DNA from: Chitinivorax sp. PXF-14
GTDB lineage: Bacteria; Pseudomonadota; Gammaproteobacteria; Burkholderiales; SCOH01
Reading direction: 5' to 3'
Length of the DNA stretch: 64,000 nucleotides
NCBI RefSeq assembly: GCF_040812015.1
Contig: NZ_JBFNXJ010000006.1
Coordinates: 124,001 to 188,000, forward strand
Shown: in pieces, positions 45,128 to 64,000 of the stretch
Layout of the letters: every line of letters starts with the position of its first letter
Position numbering within the stretch: the first letter of the stretch is position 1
Translations under genes and position numbers: made by a program
The notes under the pieces: model-generated
The model's input: only the letters and a program-made list of their open reading frames with translations
Told to the model about the DNA's origin: nothing
Databases searched by the model: none

Positions 45128-46077
45128 TGGCCGATCTCTCCGCATTTGAAAACCGCCTGCGAAAGAACCTCAAGCATTGGGGAAAATGGGCGCGCCGCAA
45201 CGGCATTCAGTGCTATCGCCTGTATGACCGCGACGTCCCGGAATTTCCGCTGATCGTTGATATCTATGGTGAGCGTGTTCACCTGCAGGAGGTCGATACC
45301 GGCTGGCAAATGGACGAGGCCGACTATCAGTCCTGGCTGGACGCGGTGAGGCAGCGCGTGGCCGATGTCCTGGCCTTGCCGCTCGATGCCGTGGCGCTGA
45401 AACAGCGGCGTCGTCAGAAAGGCCTGGAGCAGTATGAAAAGACCGGGCGCGAGGGGGTGGATTTCGTCGTGGGGGAGGGCAGACACCGTTTCATCGTCAA
45501 TCTGGACGAATACCTCGACACCGGGCTGTTTCTCGACCACCGCAACACGCGTCGCATGGTGGAGCAGGAGGCAGCCGGCAAGCGCGTGCTCAACCTGTTC
45601 GCTTACACAGGCAGCTTCAGTGTCTATGCCGCGGCGGGTGGCGCGTCCGAGGTCATTACCGTCGACCTGTCCAATACCTATCAGGACTGGGCACGCCGCA
45701 ATCTGCTCGAAAATGGCTTCGACGGCCCTCGCTACGAGATGGTACGTGCCGATGTGTTCCGCTATCTCGACGATGCGGTGGAGCGGAGCGAGCGCTTCGA
45801 CCTGATCGTCATGGATCCACCCACCTTCTCGAACTCGGCCAAGATGCAGGGAATACTGGATGTGCAGCGCGACCATCCCTTACTGGTCCGCCAGTGCCTC
45901 CGCCTGCTGAATCCTGGCGGCGTCCTGTATTTCTCGAACAATCTCCGCACTTTCAAGCTGGACGAATCGCTGGTAGACGAATGTGAGCTTCAGGAAATCT
46001 CTGCCCAGACGGTTCCTGACGATTTTCGTAACAAGCGGATTCACCGCTGCTGGCGCATGGTGAAACGAGCGCTCTGA
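45127..46077 (+). CDS. rlmK: RlmK-type 23S rRNA methyltransferase (stand-alone)
   Basis: A 316-residue class I SAM methyltransferase. The N-terminal part (1-110) has a RlmI/RlmK-like fold start (ENRLRKNLKHWGKWARRNGI). The catalytic domain has the SAM loop NLFAYTGSFSVYAAAGGA, VDLSNTYQDWARRNL and the motif IV DPPTFSNSAKM. It closely resembles the C-terminal half of E. coli RlmKL, which makes m7G2069 in 23S rRNA. Here the RlmL half is absent. The start codon overlaps the coaD stop (TGATG). Confidence 0.85.
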   Translation: MADLSAFENRLRKNLKHWGKWARRNGIQCYRLYDRDVPEFPLIVDIYGERVHLQEVDTGWQMDEADYQSWLDAVRQRVADVLALPLDAVALKQRRRQKGLEQYEKTGREGVDFVVGEGRHRFIVNLDEYLDTGLFLDHRNTRRMVEQEAAGKRVLNLFAYTGSFSVYAAAGGASEVITVDLSNTYQDWARRNLLENGFDGPRYEMVRADVFRYLDDAVERSERFDLIVMDPPTFSNSAKMQGILDVQRDHPLLVRQCLRLLNPGGVLYFSNNLRTFKLDESLVDECELQEISAQTVPDDFRNKRIHRCWRMVKRAL

Positions 46078-46158
46078 CTGGATGAATAAAAAAATCCTAT
46101 CAAATCAATTGCTTTGATTGCCGCGTGAAAAATATTAAAAATTTTCTGCAAATAGTGT

Positions 46159-46187
46159 TTGACAGCTGCTTTCAACCTCACCATAAT
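46159..46187 (+). promoter_or_regulatory. Promoter of the tRNA-tuf unit
   Basis: TTGACA (46159-46164), 17-bp spacer, CATAAT (46182-46187), preceded by a strongly AT-rich stretch (46081-46158) that could act as an UP element. It would start transcription just before tRNA-Tyr. Confidence 0.8.
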
Positions 46188-46201
46188 GCGCCGCTCATTC
46201 A

Positions 46202-46286
46202 GGAGGGATTCCCGAGCGGTCAAAGGGATCAGACTGTAAATCTGACGGCTCTGCCTTCGAAGGTTCGAATCCTTCTCCCTCCACCA
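46202..46286 (+). tRNA. tRNA-Tyr (anticodon GTA)
   Basis: An 85-nt class II tRNA with a long variable arm. The acceptor GGAGGGA pairs with TCCCTCC, followed by ACCA encoded in the DNA. Anticodon GTA lies at 46236-46238; the T loop is GGTTCGAATCC. Confidence 0.95.
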
Positions 46287-46355
46287 GATTTATGTTTGCT
46301 TGCGGAGTGAAGTGTAATCCGTGAGACGAGTGAGGTTTTAAGTCGGCTTGGCTCC

Positions 46356-46429
46356 GCGGGTGTAGCTCAATGGTAGAGCAGAAGCCTTCCAAGCTTACGA
46401 CGAGGGTTCGATTCCCTTCACCCGCTCCA
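46356..46429 (+). tRNA. tRNA-Gly (anticodon TCC)
   Basis: 74 nt. Acceptor GCGGGTG pairs with CACCCGC, followed by TCCA. The anticodon loop CTTCCAA gives TCC at 46388-46390. T loop GGTTCGATTCC is present. Confidence 0.95.
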
Positions 46430-46443
46430 CCATCAGGTCAAGC

Positions 46444-46518
<75 letters not shown>

Positions 46519-46561
46519 GTCTTCTGGATTCCCAGTATCTTCGGAAATTTAAGGAACGATC

Positions 46562-47752
<1,191 letters not shown>

Positions 47753-47755
47753 TAG

Positions 47756-47783
47756 TTGCAAGAAAAGGTGGCATGAGTATAAT
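47756..47783 (+). promoter_or_regulatory. Promoter of tRNA-Trp-secE-nusG
   Basis: TTGCAA (47756-47761), 16-bp spacer, TATAAT (47778-47783). It begins just after the tuf stop and lies 12 bp before tRNA-Trp. Confidence 0.75.
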
Positions 47784-47795
47784 GCTGCCTCCCCT

Positions 47796-47871
47796 AGGCG
47801 AGTAGCTCAATTGGCAGAGTATCGGTCTCCAAAACCGAGGGTTGGGGGTTCGAGGCCCTCCTCGCCTGCCA
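47796..47871 (+). tRNA. tRNA-Trp (anticodon CCA)
   Basis: 76 nt. Acceptor AGGCGAG pairs with CTCGCCT, followed by GCCA. The anticodon loop CTCCAAA gives CCA at 47829-47831. Its place before secE matches other beta- and gammaproteobacteria. Confidence 0.95.
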
Positions 47872-47877
47872 AATAAT

Positions 47878-47903
47878 GCCACCCGGCTATGCCGGGTGGC
47901 TTT
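47878..47903 (+). terminator. Hairpin between tRNA-Trp and secE
   Basis: GCCACCCGGC-TAT-GCCGGGTGGC-TTT: a 10-bp perfect stem with only three T after it. It may be a partial terminator or a processing/3'-end signal for tRNA-Trp, allowing some read-through into secE. Confidence 0.6.
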
Positions 47904-47943
47904 ACACGTTTCGAGGTTTCCTCGACGGTAGATTCCAGAGGCT

Positions 47944-48300
47944 ATGGAAGTTCAAGACAGAATAAAGGTCGCTGCGGCGCTGATGTTGATGGTGCTGGGG
48001 GTGGTCGGATACTACGTGCTCGCTTCGAGCGGCTCTTTTGTCCGGGTGTTGTCGGTGCTTGTCGGCTTGGTTGCTGCTGGCGGTGTGGTGCTGACGAGTA
48101 CGCCGGGGAAGGGTTTTGTTGAATTTGCCAAGGAGTCGGTGGCGGAGGCCAAGAAGGTGGTGTGGCCAGCCCGCAAGGAAACCGTGCAACTGACCATGGT
48201 GGTATTTGGTTTTGTTGTCGTGCTGGCGCTATTCATGTGGTTGGTGGATGGCACGATTACTTGGTTGTTCTACGATCTTTTGCTCGGGCGGAGTAAATAA
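47944..48300 (+). CDS. secE: SecE, preprotein translocase subunit
   Basis: A 118-residue SecE with three membrane helices: about 9-26, 31-50 and 87-110. The conserved amphipathic segment [20 protein letters not shown] precedes the last helix. It clamps the SecYEG channel. The three-helix form is that of E. coli. The stop overlaps the nusG start by 1 bp. Confidence 0.96.
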   Translation: MEVQDRIKVAAALMLMVLGVVGYYVLASSGSFVRVLSVLVGLVAAGGVVLTSTPGKGFVEFAKESVAEAKKVVWPARKETVQLTMVVFGFVVVLALFMWLVDGTITWLFYDLLLGRSK

Positions 48301-48833
48301 TGGCTAAGCGTTGGTATGTGGTTCATGCCTACTCCGGTTTCGAGAAGAGCGTGCAGCGTGCGCTGAAAGAGCGCATTGATCGTTCGGATATGGCTGATAT
48401 GTTTGGCCAGATCCTCGTTCCGGTTGAAGAGGTGATGGAGATTCGTTCTGGTCGCAAGAGTGTGGCTGAACGCAAATTCTTCCCGGGTTATGTGCTCGTC
48501 GAAATGGAAATGACGGACGAGTCGTGGCACTTGGTTAAGAGTACACCCAAAGTGACTGGTTTTGTCGGTGGGTCGGGAATGAAGCCGACACCCATCAGTC
48601 AGAAGGAGGTGGACTCCCTGATGCAGCAGATGCAGGAAGGGGTCGAGAAGCCCAAGCCCAAGGTACTGTTCGAGATTGGTCAGCTCGTGCGTGTGGCTGA
48701 AGGGCCGTTCACCGACTTTAACGGTACGGTCGAGCACGTCGATTACGACAAGAATAAATTGCGTGTTTCTGTTCTGATCTTTGGTCGCCCGACTCCGGTC
48801 GAGCTTGATTTTGGTCAGGTCGAAAAGGCATAA
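48300..48833 (+). CDS. nusG: NusG, transcription elongation/termination factor
   Basis: A 177-residue NusG: NGN domain (1-115; [20 protein letters not shown] and [12 protein letters not shown]) and C-terminal KOW domain (about 122-175; [20 protein letters not shown]). It binds RNA polymerase and couples it to Rho or ribosomal protein S10. It overlaps secE by 1 bp and is 86 bp from rplK. Confidence 0.98.
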   Translation: MAKRWYVVHAYSGFEKSVQRALKERIDRSDMADMFGQILVPVEEVMEIRSGRKSVAERKFFPGYVLVEMEMTDESWHLVKSTPKVTGFVGGSGMKPTPISQKEVDSLMQQMQEGVEKPKPKVLFEIGQLVRVAEGPFTDFNGTVEHVDYDKNKLRVSVLIFGRPTPVELDFGQVEKA

Positions 48834-48839
48834 GGTTTT

Positions 48840-48860
48840 CGCTGCGCGAGCAGCGTTTTG
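48840..48860 (+). terminator. Small hairpin in the nusG-rplK gap
   Basis: CGCTGC-GCGA-GCAGCG followed by TTTTGT. It may be a weak terminator or attenuator of the secE-nusG transcript ahead of rplK. Confidence 0.4.
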
Positions 48861-48919
48861 TAACGGGGAGCGGCGGCGTTATATCGCTGTTGCGTTAAAC
48901 CCATTTAAGGAGCTTCATC

Positions 48920-49351
48920 GTGGCTAAGAAAATTATAGGCTACATCAAACTGCAGGTGCCTGCAGGTAAGGCTAACCCCTCGCCACCGATCGGTCCGGCG
49001 CTGGGTCAGCGTGGTTTGAATATCATGGAGTTCTGCAAGGCGTTCAACGCGCAGACTCAAGGCCTGGAGCCAGGTTTGCCGATTCCGGTGGTCATCACCG
49101 CGTTCGCCGACAAGAGCTTCACCTTCATCATGAAGACGCCGCCGGCGACCGTCCTGATCAAGAAGGCGGCTGGCGTGCAAAAGGGTAGCCCGAAGCCACA
49201 TACCGACAAGGTAGGCAAGCTGACTCGTGCCCAGCTCGAAGAAATTGCCAAGACCAAGCAGCCTGATTTGACCGCTGCCGACATGGATGCTGCAGTTCGT
49301 ACGATCGCGGGTTCTGCACGCAGCATGGGTATCGAAACGGAGGGCGTGTAA
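48920..49351 (+). CDS. rplK: 50S ribosomal protein L11
   Basis: 143 residues, full length. It contains [20 protein letters not shown] and [13 protein letters not shown], both standard for L11, which forms the GTPase-associated centre with 23S rRNA. It directly abuts rplA with no gap. Confidence 0.98.
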   Translation: MAKKIIGYIKLQVPAGKANPSPPIGPALGQRGLNIMEFCKAFNAQTQGLEPGLPIPVVITAFADKSFTFIMKTPPATVLIKKAAGVQKGSPKPHTDKVGKLTRAQLEEIAKTKQPDLTAADMDAAVRTIAGSARSMGIETEGV

Positions 49352-50047
49352 ATGGCTAAGGTTTCCAAGCGTCTCCAAGCGCTGAAGGCAAAGGTTGACC
49401 GTAACAAGCTGTACCCGATCGAAGAGGCGCTGGATCTGGTCAAGGGTGCGGCTACTGCCAAGTTTGACGAGTCCATCGACGTTGCAGTCAATCTCGGCGT
49501 TGATGCGCGTAAGTCTGACCAGGTTGTTCGTGGTTCGGTTGTGCTGCCGCGTGGCACCGGTAAGTCGGTTCGCGTTGCCGTGTTCTCGCAAGGTGCTGCT
49601 GCTGAGGCGGCCAAGGCTGCGGGTGCCGAGATCGTCGGTTTCGAAGATCTGGCAGAGCAGATCAAGGGTGGCATGATGGATTTCGATATCGTGATCGCCA
49701 GCCCCGATGCAATGCGTATCGTTGGCCAGCTCGGTCAGATTCTTGGTCCGCGTGGCCTGATGCCGAACCCCAAGGTTGGCACCGTTACGCCGAACGTTGC
49801 CGAGGCAGTCAAGAATGCCAAGGCCGGTCAGGTTCAATACCGTACCGATAAGGGCGGCATCATTCAGTGCACCATCGGCCGAGCATCGTTCGAGCCGGCT
49901 GCGCTGCGTGAAAACCTGGGTGCGCTGATCGAGGCCCTGCAAAAGGCCAAGCCGGCAAGCTCCAAGGGCATTTACCTGCGCAAGGTTGCAGTATCCAGCA
50001 CCATGGGTGTCGGTGTCCGTGTGGACACCGCTACGCTCGCGGGCTGA
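49352..50047 (+). CDS. rplA: 50S ribosomal protein L1
   Basis: 231 residues, full length, with [20 protein letters not shown] and [10 protein letters not shown] typical of L1. L1 forms the mobile stalk near the E site and represses its own operon by binding the rplK leader in E. coli. A strong terminator follows 14 bp after the stop. Confidence 0.98.
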   Translation: MAKVSKRLQALKAKVDRNKLYPIEEALDLVKGAATAKFDESIDVAVNLGVDARKSDQVVRGSVVLPRGTGKSVRVAVFSQGAAAEAAKAAGAEIVGFEDLAEQIKGGMMDFDIVIASPDAMRIVGQLGQILGPRGLMPNPKVGTVTPNVAEAVKNAKAGQVQYRTDKGGIIQCTIGRASFEPAALRENLGALIEALQKAKPASSKGIYLRKVAVSSTMGVGVRVDTATLAG

Positions 50048-50060
50048 TTGAGTTGTATCC

Positions 50061-50091
50061 GGCGATGTGGCTGATGCCGCATCGCCCTTTT
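50061..50091 (+). terminator. Terminator after rplKA
   Basis: GGCGATGTGGC-TGAT-GCCGCATCGCC followed by CTTTT. The 11-bp stem has one G-T pair. It separates rplKA from rplJL-rpoBC. Confidence 0.75.
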
Positions 50092-50326
50092 GACTTTGGG
50101 CTGTCGCGTCTGGCGGCAGATTGTCAAAGACCGTAGGTGCCTTTCGGGGCTTAATCTGGCTTTTTGGCCGCCTACGCAGACGGTGCACCCGAATGCAGGT
50201 TTCAGATTTTTCACGTCGCAAGGCGTGGAGCCAATCGAAGTATCTCCTGAGTCAGGTCGCCGTATCTAGAGCGCGGAATGGTGGCGTTGTTCATCCTTCC
50301 GATTCGTTAACTGTAGGAGGTAGACC
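50092..50326 (+). ncRNA. rplJ leader (L10-binding autoregulatory region)
   Basis: About 235 bp without a gene, in the place where the L10 leader occurs in other bacteria. It has several short inverted repeats and would be transcribed from a promoter near its left end (TTGACT at 50090 is a possible -35, but no clear -10 follows at the right distance). L10-L12 binding to such a leader represses rplJL translation. The call rests on position and length; I did not verify the kink-turn structure. Confidence 0.5.
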
Positions 50327-50824
50327 TTGAGTCTCAATCTTGAAGATAAAAAGGCGGTCGTAGCTGAGGTATCGGCGCAAGTTGCCGGTGCCCAGACTAT
50401 CGTGATCGCTGAATATCGGGGCATTGAGGTTGCAAGCATGACCAAGCTGCGCGCAAAGGCGCGTGAGCAGGGCGTGTACCTGCGCGTTCTCAAGAACACG
50501 CTGGCGCGTCGCGCAGTTGCAGATACCCCGTTCGCCGGTCTGGCTGACCAAATGGTTGGCCCGCTGGTCTACGGTATTTCTGTTGATGCCGTCGCTGCAG
50601 CCAAGGTGTTGCATGATTTTTCCAAGGCCGATGACAAGATCGTCGTCAAGGCAGGCTCTTTCGACGGCAAGGTAATGAACGCCGCTGAAGTTGCTGCCCT
50701 GGCGTCGATCCCGAGCCGTGACGAGCTGCTATCCAAGCTGCTGTTCGTTATGCAGGCTCCGGTGTCCGGTTTTGCACGCGCGATGGCTGCCCTGGCCGAA
50801 AAGAAACAGGCCGAAGCCGCGTAA
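50327..50824 (+). CDS. rplJ: 50S ribosomal protein L10
   Basis: 165 residues, starting with TTG after an AGGAGG ribosome site (50315-50320). It begins [20 protein letters not shown], matching L10 N-termini, and contains [20 protein letters not shown]. No upstream in-frame ATG fits. L10 is the base of the L7/L12 stalk. The rare start codon in a highly expressed gene suits translational control through the leader. Confidence 0.97.
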   Translation: MSLNLEDKKAVVAEVSAQVAGAQTIVIAEYRGIEVASMTKLRAKAREQGVYLRVLKNTLARRAVADTPFAGLADQMVGPLVYGISVDAVAAAKVLHDFSKADDKIVVKAGSFDGKVMNAAEVAALASIPSRDELLSKLLFVMQAPVSGFARAMAALAEKKQAEAA

Positions 50825-50866
50825 GCGTTTATCTTACAAAGAAACAAGTTTCAGGAGTTTTAACAA

Positions 50867-51238
50867 ATGGCAATTACCAAAGACGATATCCTCGAAGCCG
50901 TTGGCGCGATGTCCGTTCTCGAACTGAACGACCTGGTTAAGGCGTTCGAAGAGAAGTTCGGCGTTTCCGCTGCTGCTGTTGCTGTTGCTGGCCCCGCTGG
51001 CGCCGCTGCACCGGCTGCTGAAGAAAAGACCGAGTTCGACGTGGTCCTGACTGCCGCTGGCGACAACAAGGTTGGCGTGATCAAGGTTGTTCGCGCAGTG
51101 ACCGGCCTGGGCCTGAAGGAAGCCAAGGACCTCGTTGACGGCGCTCCGAAGGCCGTTAAGGAAGGCGCTAACAAGGCTGATGCTGAATCGATCAAGAAGC
51201 AGCTGGAAGAAGCCGGCGCCAAGGTCGAAATCAAGTAA
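50867..51238 (+). CDS. rplL: 50S ribosomal protein L7/L12
   Basis: 123 residues: an N-terminal dimer domain (1-35), an Ala/Pro-rich hinge (about 38-52) and a C-terminal factor-binding domain with [20 protein letters not shown] and [12 protein letters not shown]. It is present in several copies per ribosome. It lies 42 bp after rplJ, with a GGAG ribosome site. Confidence 0.98.
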   Translation: MAITKDDILEAVGAMSVLELNDLVKAFEEKFGVSAAAVAVAGPAGAAAPAAEEKTEFDVVLTAAGDNKVGVIKVVRAVTGLGLKEAKDLVDGAPKAVKEGANKADAESIKKQLEEAGAKVEIK

Positions 51239-51256
51239 TCACGCTTTGCGTAGATT

Positions 51257-51292
51257 GGGCTGGTGCTACGGCACCGGCCTGATTTCGTTTGT
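51257..51292 (+). terminator. Attenuator between rplL and rpoB
   Basis: GGCTGGTGC-TACG-GCACCGGCC (one G-T pair) followed by TGATTTCGTTT. A partial terminator at this spot lowers rpoBC relative to rplJL in E. coli; the weak T run here fits such a role. Confidence 0.6.
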
Positions 51293-51395
51293 AGAAAACA
51301 AAAACAAGCGGCAAGCAATTCCTTAAAAAGCAATAACTTATCTGTAGGTCGCTACTTTTTGTGTTCTAGCGCACCCAACTCGACGGAGTTACCTA

Positions 51396-55466
<4,071 letters not shown>

Positions 55467-55523
55467 GACCAAGGAACACGGGTGGCGCCAGCGCCACCCC
55501 CAAGAAATTCTCAGGAGTAACTG

Positions 55524-59711
<4,188 letters not shown>

Positions 59712-59739
59712 ACCACAATAGCGTCGCAGCCAGTAAGTC

Positions 59740-59779
59740 CGGATCGGGAGCCTCGAAGGGTTCCCGATCCGTTGTCTTT
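59740..59779 (+). terminator. Terminator after rpoC
   Basis: CGGATCGGGA (59740-59749) pairs perfectly with TCCCGATCCG (59762-59771), followed by TTGTCTTT. Confidence 0.8.
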
Positions 59780-59792
59780 GAAAGGCCAGGAT

Positions 59793-59822
59793 TTGACAGG
59801 GCCTTGAAAAATCACATAGAAT
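59793..59822 (+). promoter_or_regulatory. Promoter of the str operon (rpsL)
   Basis: TTGACA (59793-59798), 18-bp spacer, TAGAAT (59817-59822), directly after the rpoC terminator and about 60 bp before rpsL. Confidence 0.75.
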
Positions 59823-59884
59823 CTTGGGTCCTTTCGTCTAGAGTGGCGGCAATGTTTGTCGCCTCGTTTTTTTAGGAAGAAGCA

Positions 59885-60259
59885 ATGCCAACCATTAACC
59901 AACTTGTTCGTAAGGGTCGCCAAAGCGCGCCTGCGAAGAGCAAGGTTCCCGCGCTGGAAGCTTGCCCGCAGAAGCGTGGTGTATGTACCCGTGTCTACAC
60001 CACCACCCCAAAGAAGCCAAACTCGGCTCTGCGTAAGGTGTGTAAGGTTCGCCTGACCAACGGTTTCGAAGTGATTTCGTATATCGGCGGTGAAGGTCAC
60101 AACCTGCAGGAGCACTCGGTCGTGCTGATTCGCGGTGGTCGTGTGAAGGACTTGCCTGGTGTTCGTTACCACACCGTGCGCGGTAGTCTGGACACTGCTG
60201 GCGTGAAAGATCGTAAGCAGAGTCGTTCCAAGTACGGTACCAAACGCCCGAAGGCCTAA
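59885..60259 (+). CDS. rpsL: 30S ribosomal protein S12
   Basis: 124 residues. It contains [20 protein letters not shown] with the normal Lys at the streptomycin site and [21 protein letters not shown]12 supports decoding accuracy in the A site. It is the first gene of the str operon (rpsL-rpsG-fusA-tuf). Confidence 0.98.
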   Translation: MPTINQLVRKGRQSAPAKSKVPALEACPQKRGVCTRVYTTTPKKPNSALRKVCKVRLTNGFEVISYIGGEGHNLQEHSVVLIRGGRVKDLPGVRYHTVRGSLDTAGVKDRKQSRSKYGTKRPKA

Positions 60260-60373
60260 GGTTCCGTGTCAGGCGGCAAGGCCTATGTTGCGCTGCCGTC
60301 TAGTAAGCGGCTGGCCAGGTGGTCGGTCGGGAGTGGCGTGTCACTCAGCTGAATAGATTTGAAGAGGTTAAAA

Positions 60374-60844
60374 ATGCCAAGACGTAGAGAAGTACCCAAA
60401 CGCGAAGTCCTGCCTGATCCTAAGTTCGGTAATGTGGATCTGGCAAAATTCATGAACGTGGTGATGCTGGACGGCAAGAAGTCCGTTGCTGAAAACATCG
60501 TTTACGGCGCGCTCGAGCAGATCGAGAAGAAGTCCAGCAAAGATCCGCTGGCTGTCTTCAATCAGGCGATGAGCAATGTAAAGCCTGTGGTTGAGGTCAA
60601 GAGTCGTCGTGTCGGTGGTGCGAACTACCAGGTTCCGGTTGAGGTGCGTCCTGCACGTCGTATGGCATTGGCTATGCGTTGGTTGCGTGAAGCGGCTCGT
60701 AAGCGCGGCGAAAAGTCCATGGCATTGCGACTTGCCGGCGAGCTGCTGGATGCCTCCGAGGGGCGTGGTGGCGCGATGAAGAAGCGCGACGAAGTGCACC
60801 GCATGGCGGAAGCGAACAAGGCGTTCTCGCACTATCGCTTCTAA
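60374..60844 (+). CDS. rpsG: 30S ribosomal protein S7
   Basis: 156 residues starting [20 protein letters not shown]. The frame can be read from a TTG at 60359, but the ATG at 60374 gives the standard N-terminus after GAGG. It contains [21 protein letters not shown]7 starts assembly of the 30S head and represses the str operon in E. coli. Confidence 0.98.
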   Translation: MPRRREVPKREVLPDPKFGNVDLAKFMNVVMLDGKKSVAENIVYGALEQIEKKSSKDPLAVFNQAMSNVKPVVEVKSRRVGGANYQVPVEVRPARRMALAMRWLREAARKRGEKSMALRLAGELLDASEGRGGAMKKRDEVHRMAEANKAFSHYRF

Positions 60845-60879
60845 ATCGTTCTTTGAACATTGCTTAAAAGGTTTTAGCT

Positions 60880-62979
60880 GTGGCACGTAAAACACCTATC
60901 GAGCGCTACCGTAATATCGGTATTAGTGCTCACATCGACGCCGGTAAGACGACTACCACCGAGCGTATCCTGTTCTACACCGGTGTGAACCACAAGATCG
61001 GTGAAGTGCATGACGGCGCCGCCACCATGGACTGGATGGAGCAGGAGCAGGAGCGTGGTATTACCATTACCTCCGCTGCAACGACCACGTTCTGGAGCGG
61101 TATGGCGCGCCAGTTCCCTGAGCATCGTATCAATATTATTGATACCCCGGGGCACGTTGACTTCACCATCGAGGTGGAGCGTTCCATGCGTGTTCTGGAT
61201 GGCGCCTGCATGGTTTACTGTGCAGTGGGTGGTGTACAGCCACAGTCTGAAACCGTATGGCGTCAGGCGAACAAGTACAAGGTGCCCCGTCTCGCCTTCG
61301 TCAACAAGATGGACCGTCAGGGTGCCAACTTCTTCCGCGTGGTCGAGCAGATGCGTACCCGCCTGAAGGCAAATCCTGTGCCGGTGGCCATTCCTATCGG
61401 GGCTGAAGACACCTTTACTGGTGTTGTGGACCTGATCAAGATGAAGGCCATCATTTGGGATGAAGCCTCCCAAGGTATGAAGTTCGAATACGTTGACATC
61501 CCTGCCGAGCTGCAGGGCGTGGCAGATGAATGGCGCGAAAAGATGGTTGAAGCTGCCGCAGAGGCAAGCGAAGACCTAATGAACGAATACCTGGAAAACG
61601 GCTCGCTGTCCGAAGAGCAGGTCATCGAGGCGCTGCGTCAGCGTACCTTGGCTTGCGAAATCCAGCCGATGCTGTGTGGCACCGCGTTCAAGAACAAGGG
61701 TGTACAGCTGATGCTGGATACCGTTATTCAGCTGCTGCCGTCGCCGGTCGATATTCCTCCGGTCAAGGGTACCAAGGAAAATGGCGAGGAAGATAGCCGT
61801 GAGGCGTCTGATGAAGCGCCATTCTCCGCGCTGGCGTTCAAGCTGATGAACGACCCCTATGTCGGTCAGTTGACCTTCTTCCGCGTCTATTCGGGTGTGG
61901 TTAAGCAGGGTGACTCGGTGATGAACTCCGTCAAGGACAAGAAGGAGCGTATCGGCCGTATCGTTCAGATGCATGCGAACAACCGCGAGGAAATCGAAGA
62001 GGTTCGCGCGGGTGACATCGCAGCAGCGATTGGTCTGAAGGAAGTGACTACCGGTGAAACCTTGTGTGCCATCGATAGCGTCATCGTCCTTGAGCGCATG
62101 GAGTTCCCGGATCCGGTAATTCACGTTGCGGTTGAACCCAAGACCAAGGCCGACCAAGAGAAGATGGGTGTTGCCCTGAATCGCTTGGCCAAGGAAGATC
62201 CGTCGTTCCGCGTGCGTACCGACGAAGAATCGGGTCAGACGATTATTTCCGGCATGGGTGAATTGCACCTGGAAATTATTGTCGATCGCATGAAGCGCGA
62301 GTTTGGTGTCGAGGCTAACGTCGGCGCGCCACAGGTTGCTTACCGTGAAACGATCACCAAGGTCGCCGAGGATATCGAAGGTAAGCACGCCAAGCAGTCG
62401 GGTGGTAAGGGTCAGTACGGCCACTGCGTGATTACCGTTGAGCCGGCGGGTGAAGGTAAGGGCTACTCGTTCGTCGACGAAATCAAGGGCGGCACGATTC
62501 CCCGTGAATTCATTCCGTCTGTCGATAAGGGTATTCAGAACACGCTCAAGGCGGGTGTGTTGGCTGGCTTCCCTGTTGTGGATGTCAAGGTACGTCTGAC
62601 CTTCGGTTCCTACCATGACGTCGACTCGTCGCAGATCGCGTTTGAACTGGCCGGTTCGCTGGCGTTCAAGGAGGCGATGCGCCGTGCGGGTCCGGTGATT
62701 CTTGAGCCGATGATGGCTGTTGAAATCGAAACGCCGGAAGAGTACATGGGTGACATCATGGGCGACATCTCTTCCCGTCGCGGCATGTTGCAGGGTATGG
62801 ATGACAATCCTGCCGGCGGTAAGATGATCAAGGCGGAAGTTCCGCTGGCAGAAATGTTCGGCTACTCGACCACGCTGCGTTCGATGTCTCAGGGTCGCGC
62901 TACGTACTCGATGGAGTTCAAGCATTACTCCGAGGCTCCGCGCAACGTCGCTGAAGCCGTAATGAACAGCAAGAAATAA
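60880..62979 (+). CDS. fusA: Elongation factor G
   Basis: 699 residues starting with GTG. G-motifs: [28 protein letters not shown] and NKMDRQGA. Domain IV with [14 protein letters not shown] and the C-terminal domain are complete. It drives ribosomal translocation. tuf follows after 23 bp with an AGGAAGG ribosome site. Confidence 0.98.
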   Translation: MARKTPIERYRNIGISAHIDAGKTTTTERILFYTGVNHKIGEVHDGAATMDWMEQEQERGITITSAATTTFWSGMARQFPEHRINIIDTPGHVDFTIEVERSMRVLDGACMVYCAVGGVQPQSETVWRQANKYKVPRLAFVNKMDRQGANFFRVVEQMRTRLKANPVPVAIPIGAEDTFTGVVDLIKMKAIIWDEASQGMKFEYVDIPAELQGVADEWREKMVEAAAEASEDLMNEYLENGSLSEEQVIEALRQRTLACEIQPMLCGTAFKNKGVQLMLDTVIQLLPSPVDIPPVKGTKENGEEDSREASDEAPFSALAFKLMNDPYVGQLTFFRVYSGVVKQGDSVMNSVKDKKERIGRIVQMHANNREEIEEVRAGDIAAAIGLKEVTTGETLCAIDSVIVLERMEFPDPVIHVAVEPKTKADQEKMGVALNRLAKEDPSFRVRTDEESGQTIISGMGELHLEIIVDRMKREFGVEANVGAPQVAYRETITKVAEDIEGKHAKQSGGKGQYGHCVITVEPAGEGKGYSFVDEIKGGTIPREFIPSVDKGIQNTLKAGVLAGFPVVDVKVRLTFGSYHDVDSSQIAFELAGSLAFKEAMRRAGPVILEPMMAVEIETPEEYMGDIMGDISSRRGMLQGMDDNPAGGKMIKAEVPLAEMFGYSTTLRSMSQGRATYSMEFKHYSEAPRNVAEAVMNSKK

Positions 62980-63002
62980 CCAAATTTAGGAAGGATTGAA
63001 AA

Positions 63003-64000
<998 letters not shown>

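Noticed and set aside
55480-55499. Strong GC hairpin between rpoB and rpoC as a terminator
   Set aside because: It has no T run, and rpoC must be co-transcribed; it is more likely a structural or processing element.

Overview
The window looks like a GC-rich betaproteobacterial chromosome. The gene orders mlaFEDC, grpE-dnaK-dnaJ, tamA-tamB and tRNA-Tyr/Gly/Thr-tuf-tRNA-Trp-secE-nusG-rplKAJL-rpoBC-rpsLG-fusA-tuf, plus a pilus locus of MSHA type, fit a Neisseriales-like or related betaproteobacterium. That placement is inferred from gene order and protein style, not from a database search. No rRNA, CRISPR array, insertion sequence or prophage was seen.

Layout. (1) 1-2412, minus: mlaF-E-D-C, retrograde phospholipid transport, with mlaC cut by the window edge. 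(2) 2762-16706, plus: a sigma-54 response regulator followed by a tightly packed pilus operon (MshM-like ATPase, secretin MshL, MshN, ATPase MshE, MshG, MshI/J/K-like alignment proteins, two minor pilin-like proteins), mostly with 1-4 bp overlaps. A PrsK-like histidine kinase lies on the minus strand (16713-18410). Then come a major prepilin behind a sigma-54 promoter (18595-19251) and a PilZ/YcgR-like c-di-GMP protein (19320-20072, minus). (3) 20273-23900, minus: glyoxylate shunt genes glcB and aceA, with palindromic operators upstream of aceA. (4) 24330-28226, plus: grpE, dnaK and dnaJ with recognisable sigma-32 promoters. (5) 28504-35368, plus: a long KAS III-type enzyme and the Omp85 pair tamA/tamB. 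(6) 35604-43262, plus: two dppA paralogues and dppBCDF, a dipeptide-type ABC importer. (7) 43321-46077: a LivK-like binding protein (minus), coaD and an RlmK-type rRNA methyltransferase. (8) 46202-64000, plus: the translation/transcription supercluster with four tRNAs and two almost identical tuf genes, the second cut by the window end.

How the genes work together. The most distinctive part is the MSHA-like pilus region. An NtrC-family regulator at the left end, a matching-style kinase near the right end, a sequence matching the sigma-54 -24/-12 consensus in front of the major pilin, and a second match in front of a minor pilin gene suggest one dedicated two-component circuit controlling pilin supply. 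MshE (c-di-GMP-binding MshEN fold) and the neighbouring PilZ protein suggest a c-di-GMP input as well. The other loci are standard housekeeping modules with legible regulatory sites: sigma-32 promoters for chaperones, a PsrA-box-like site pair by aceA, an L10 leader, and terminators.
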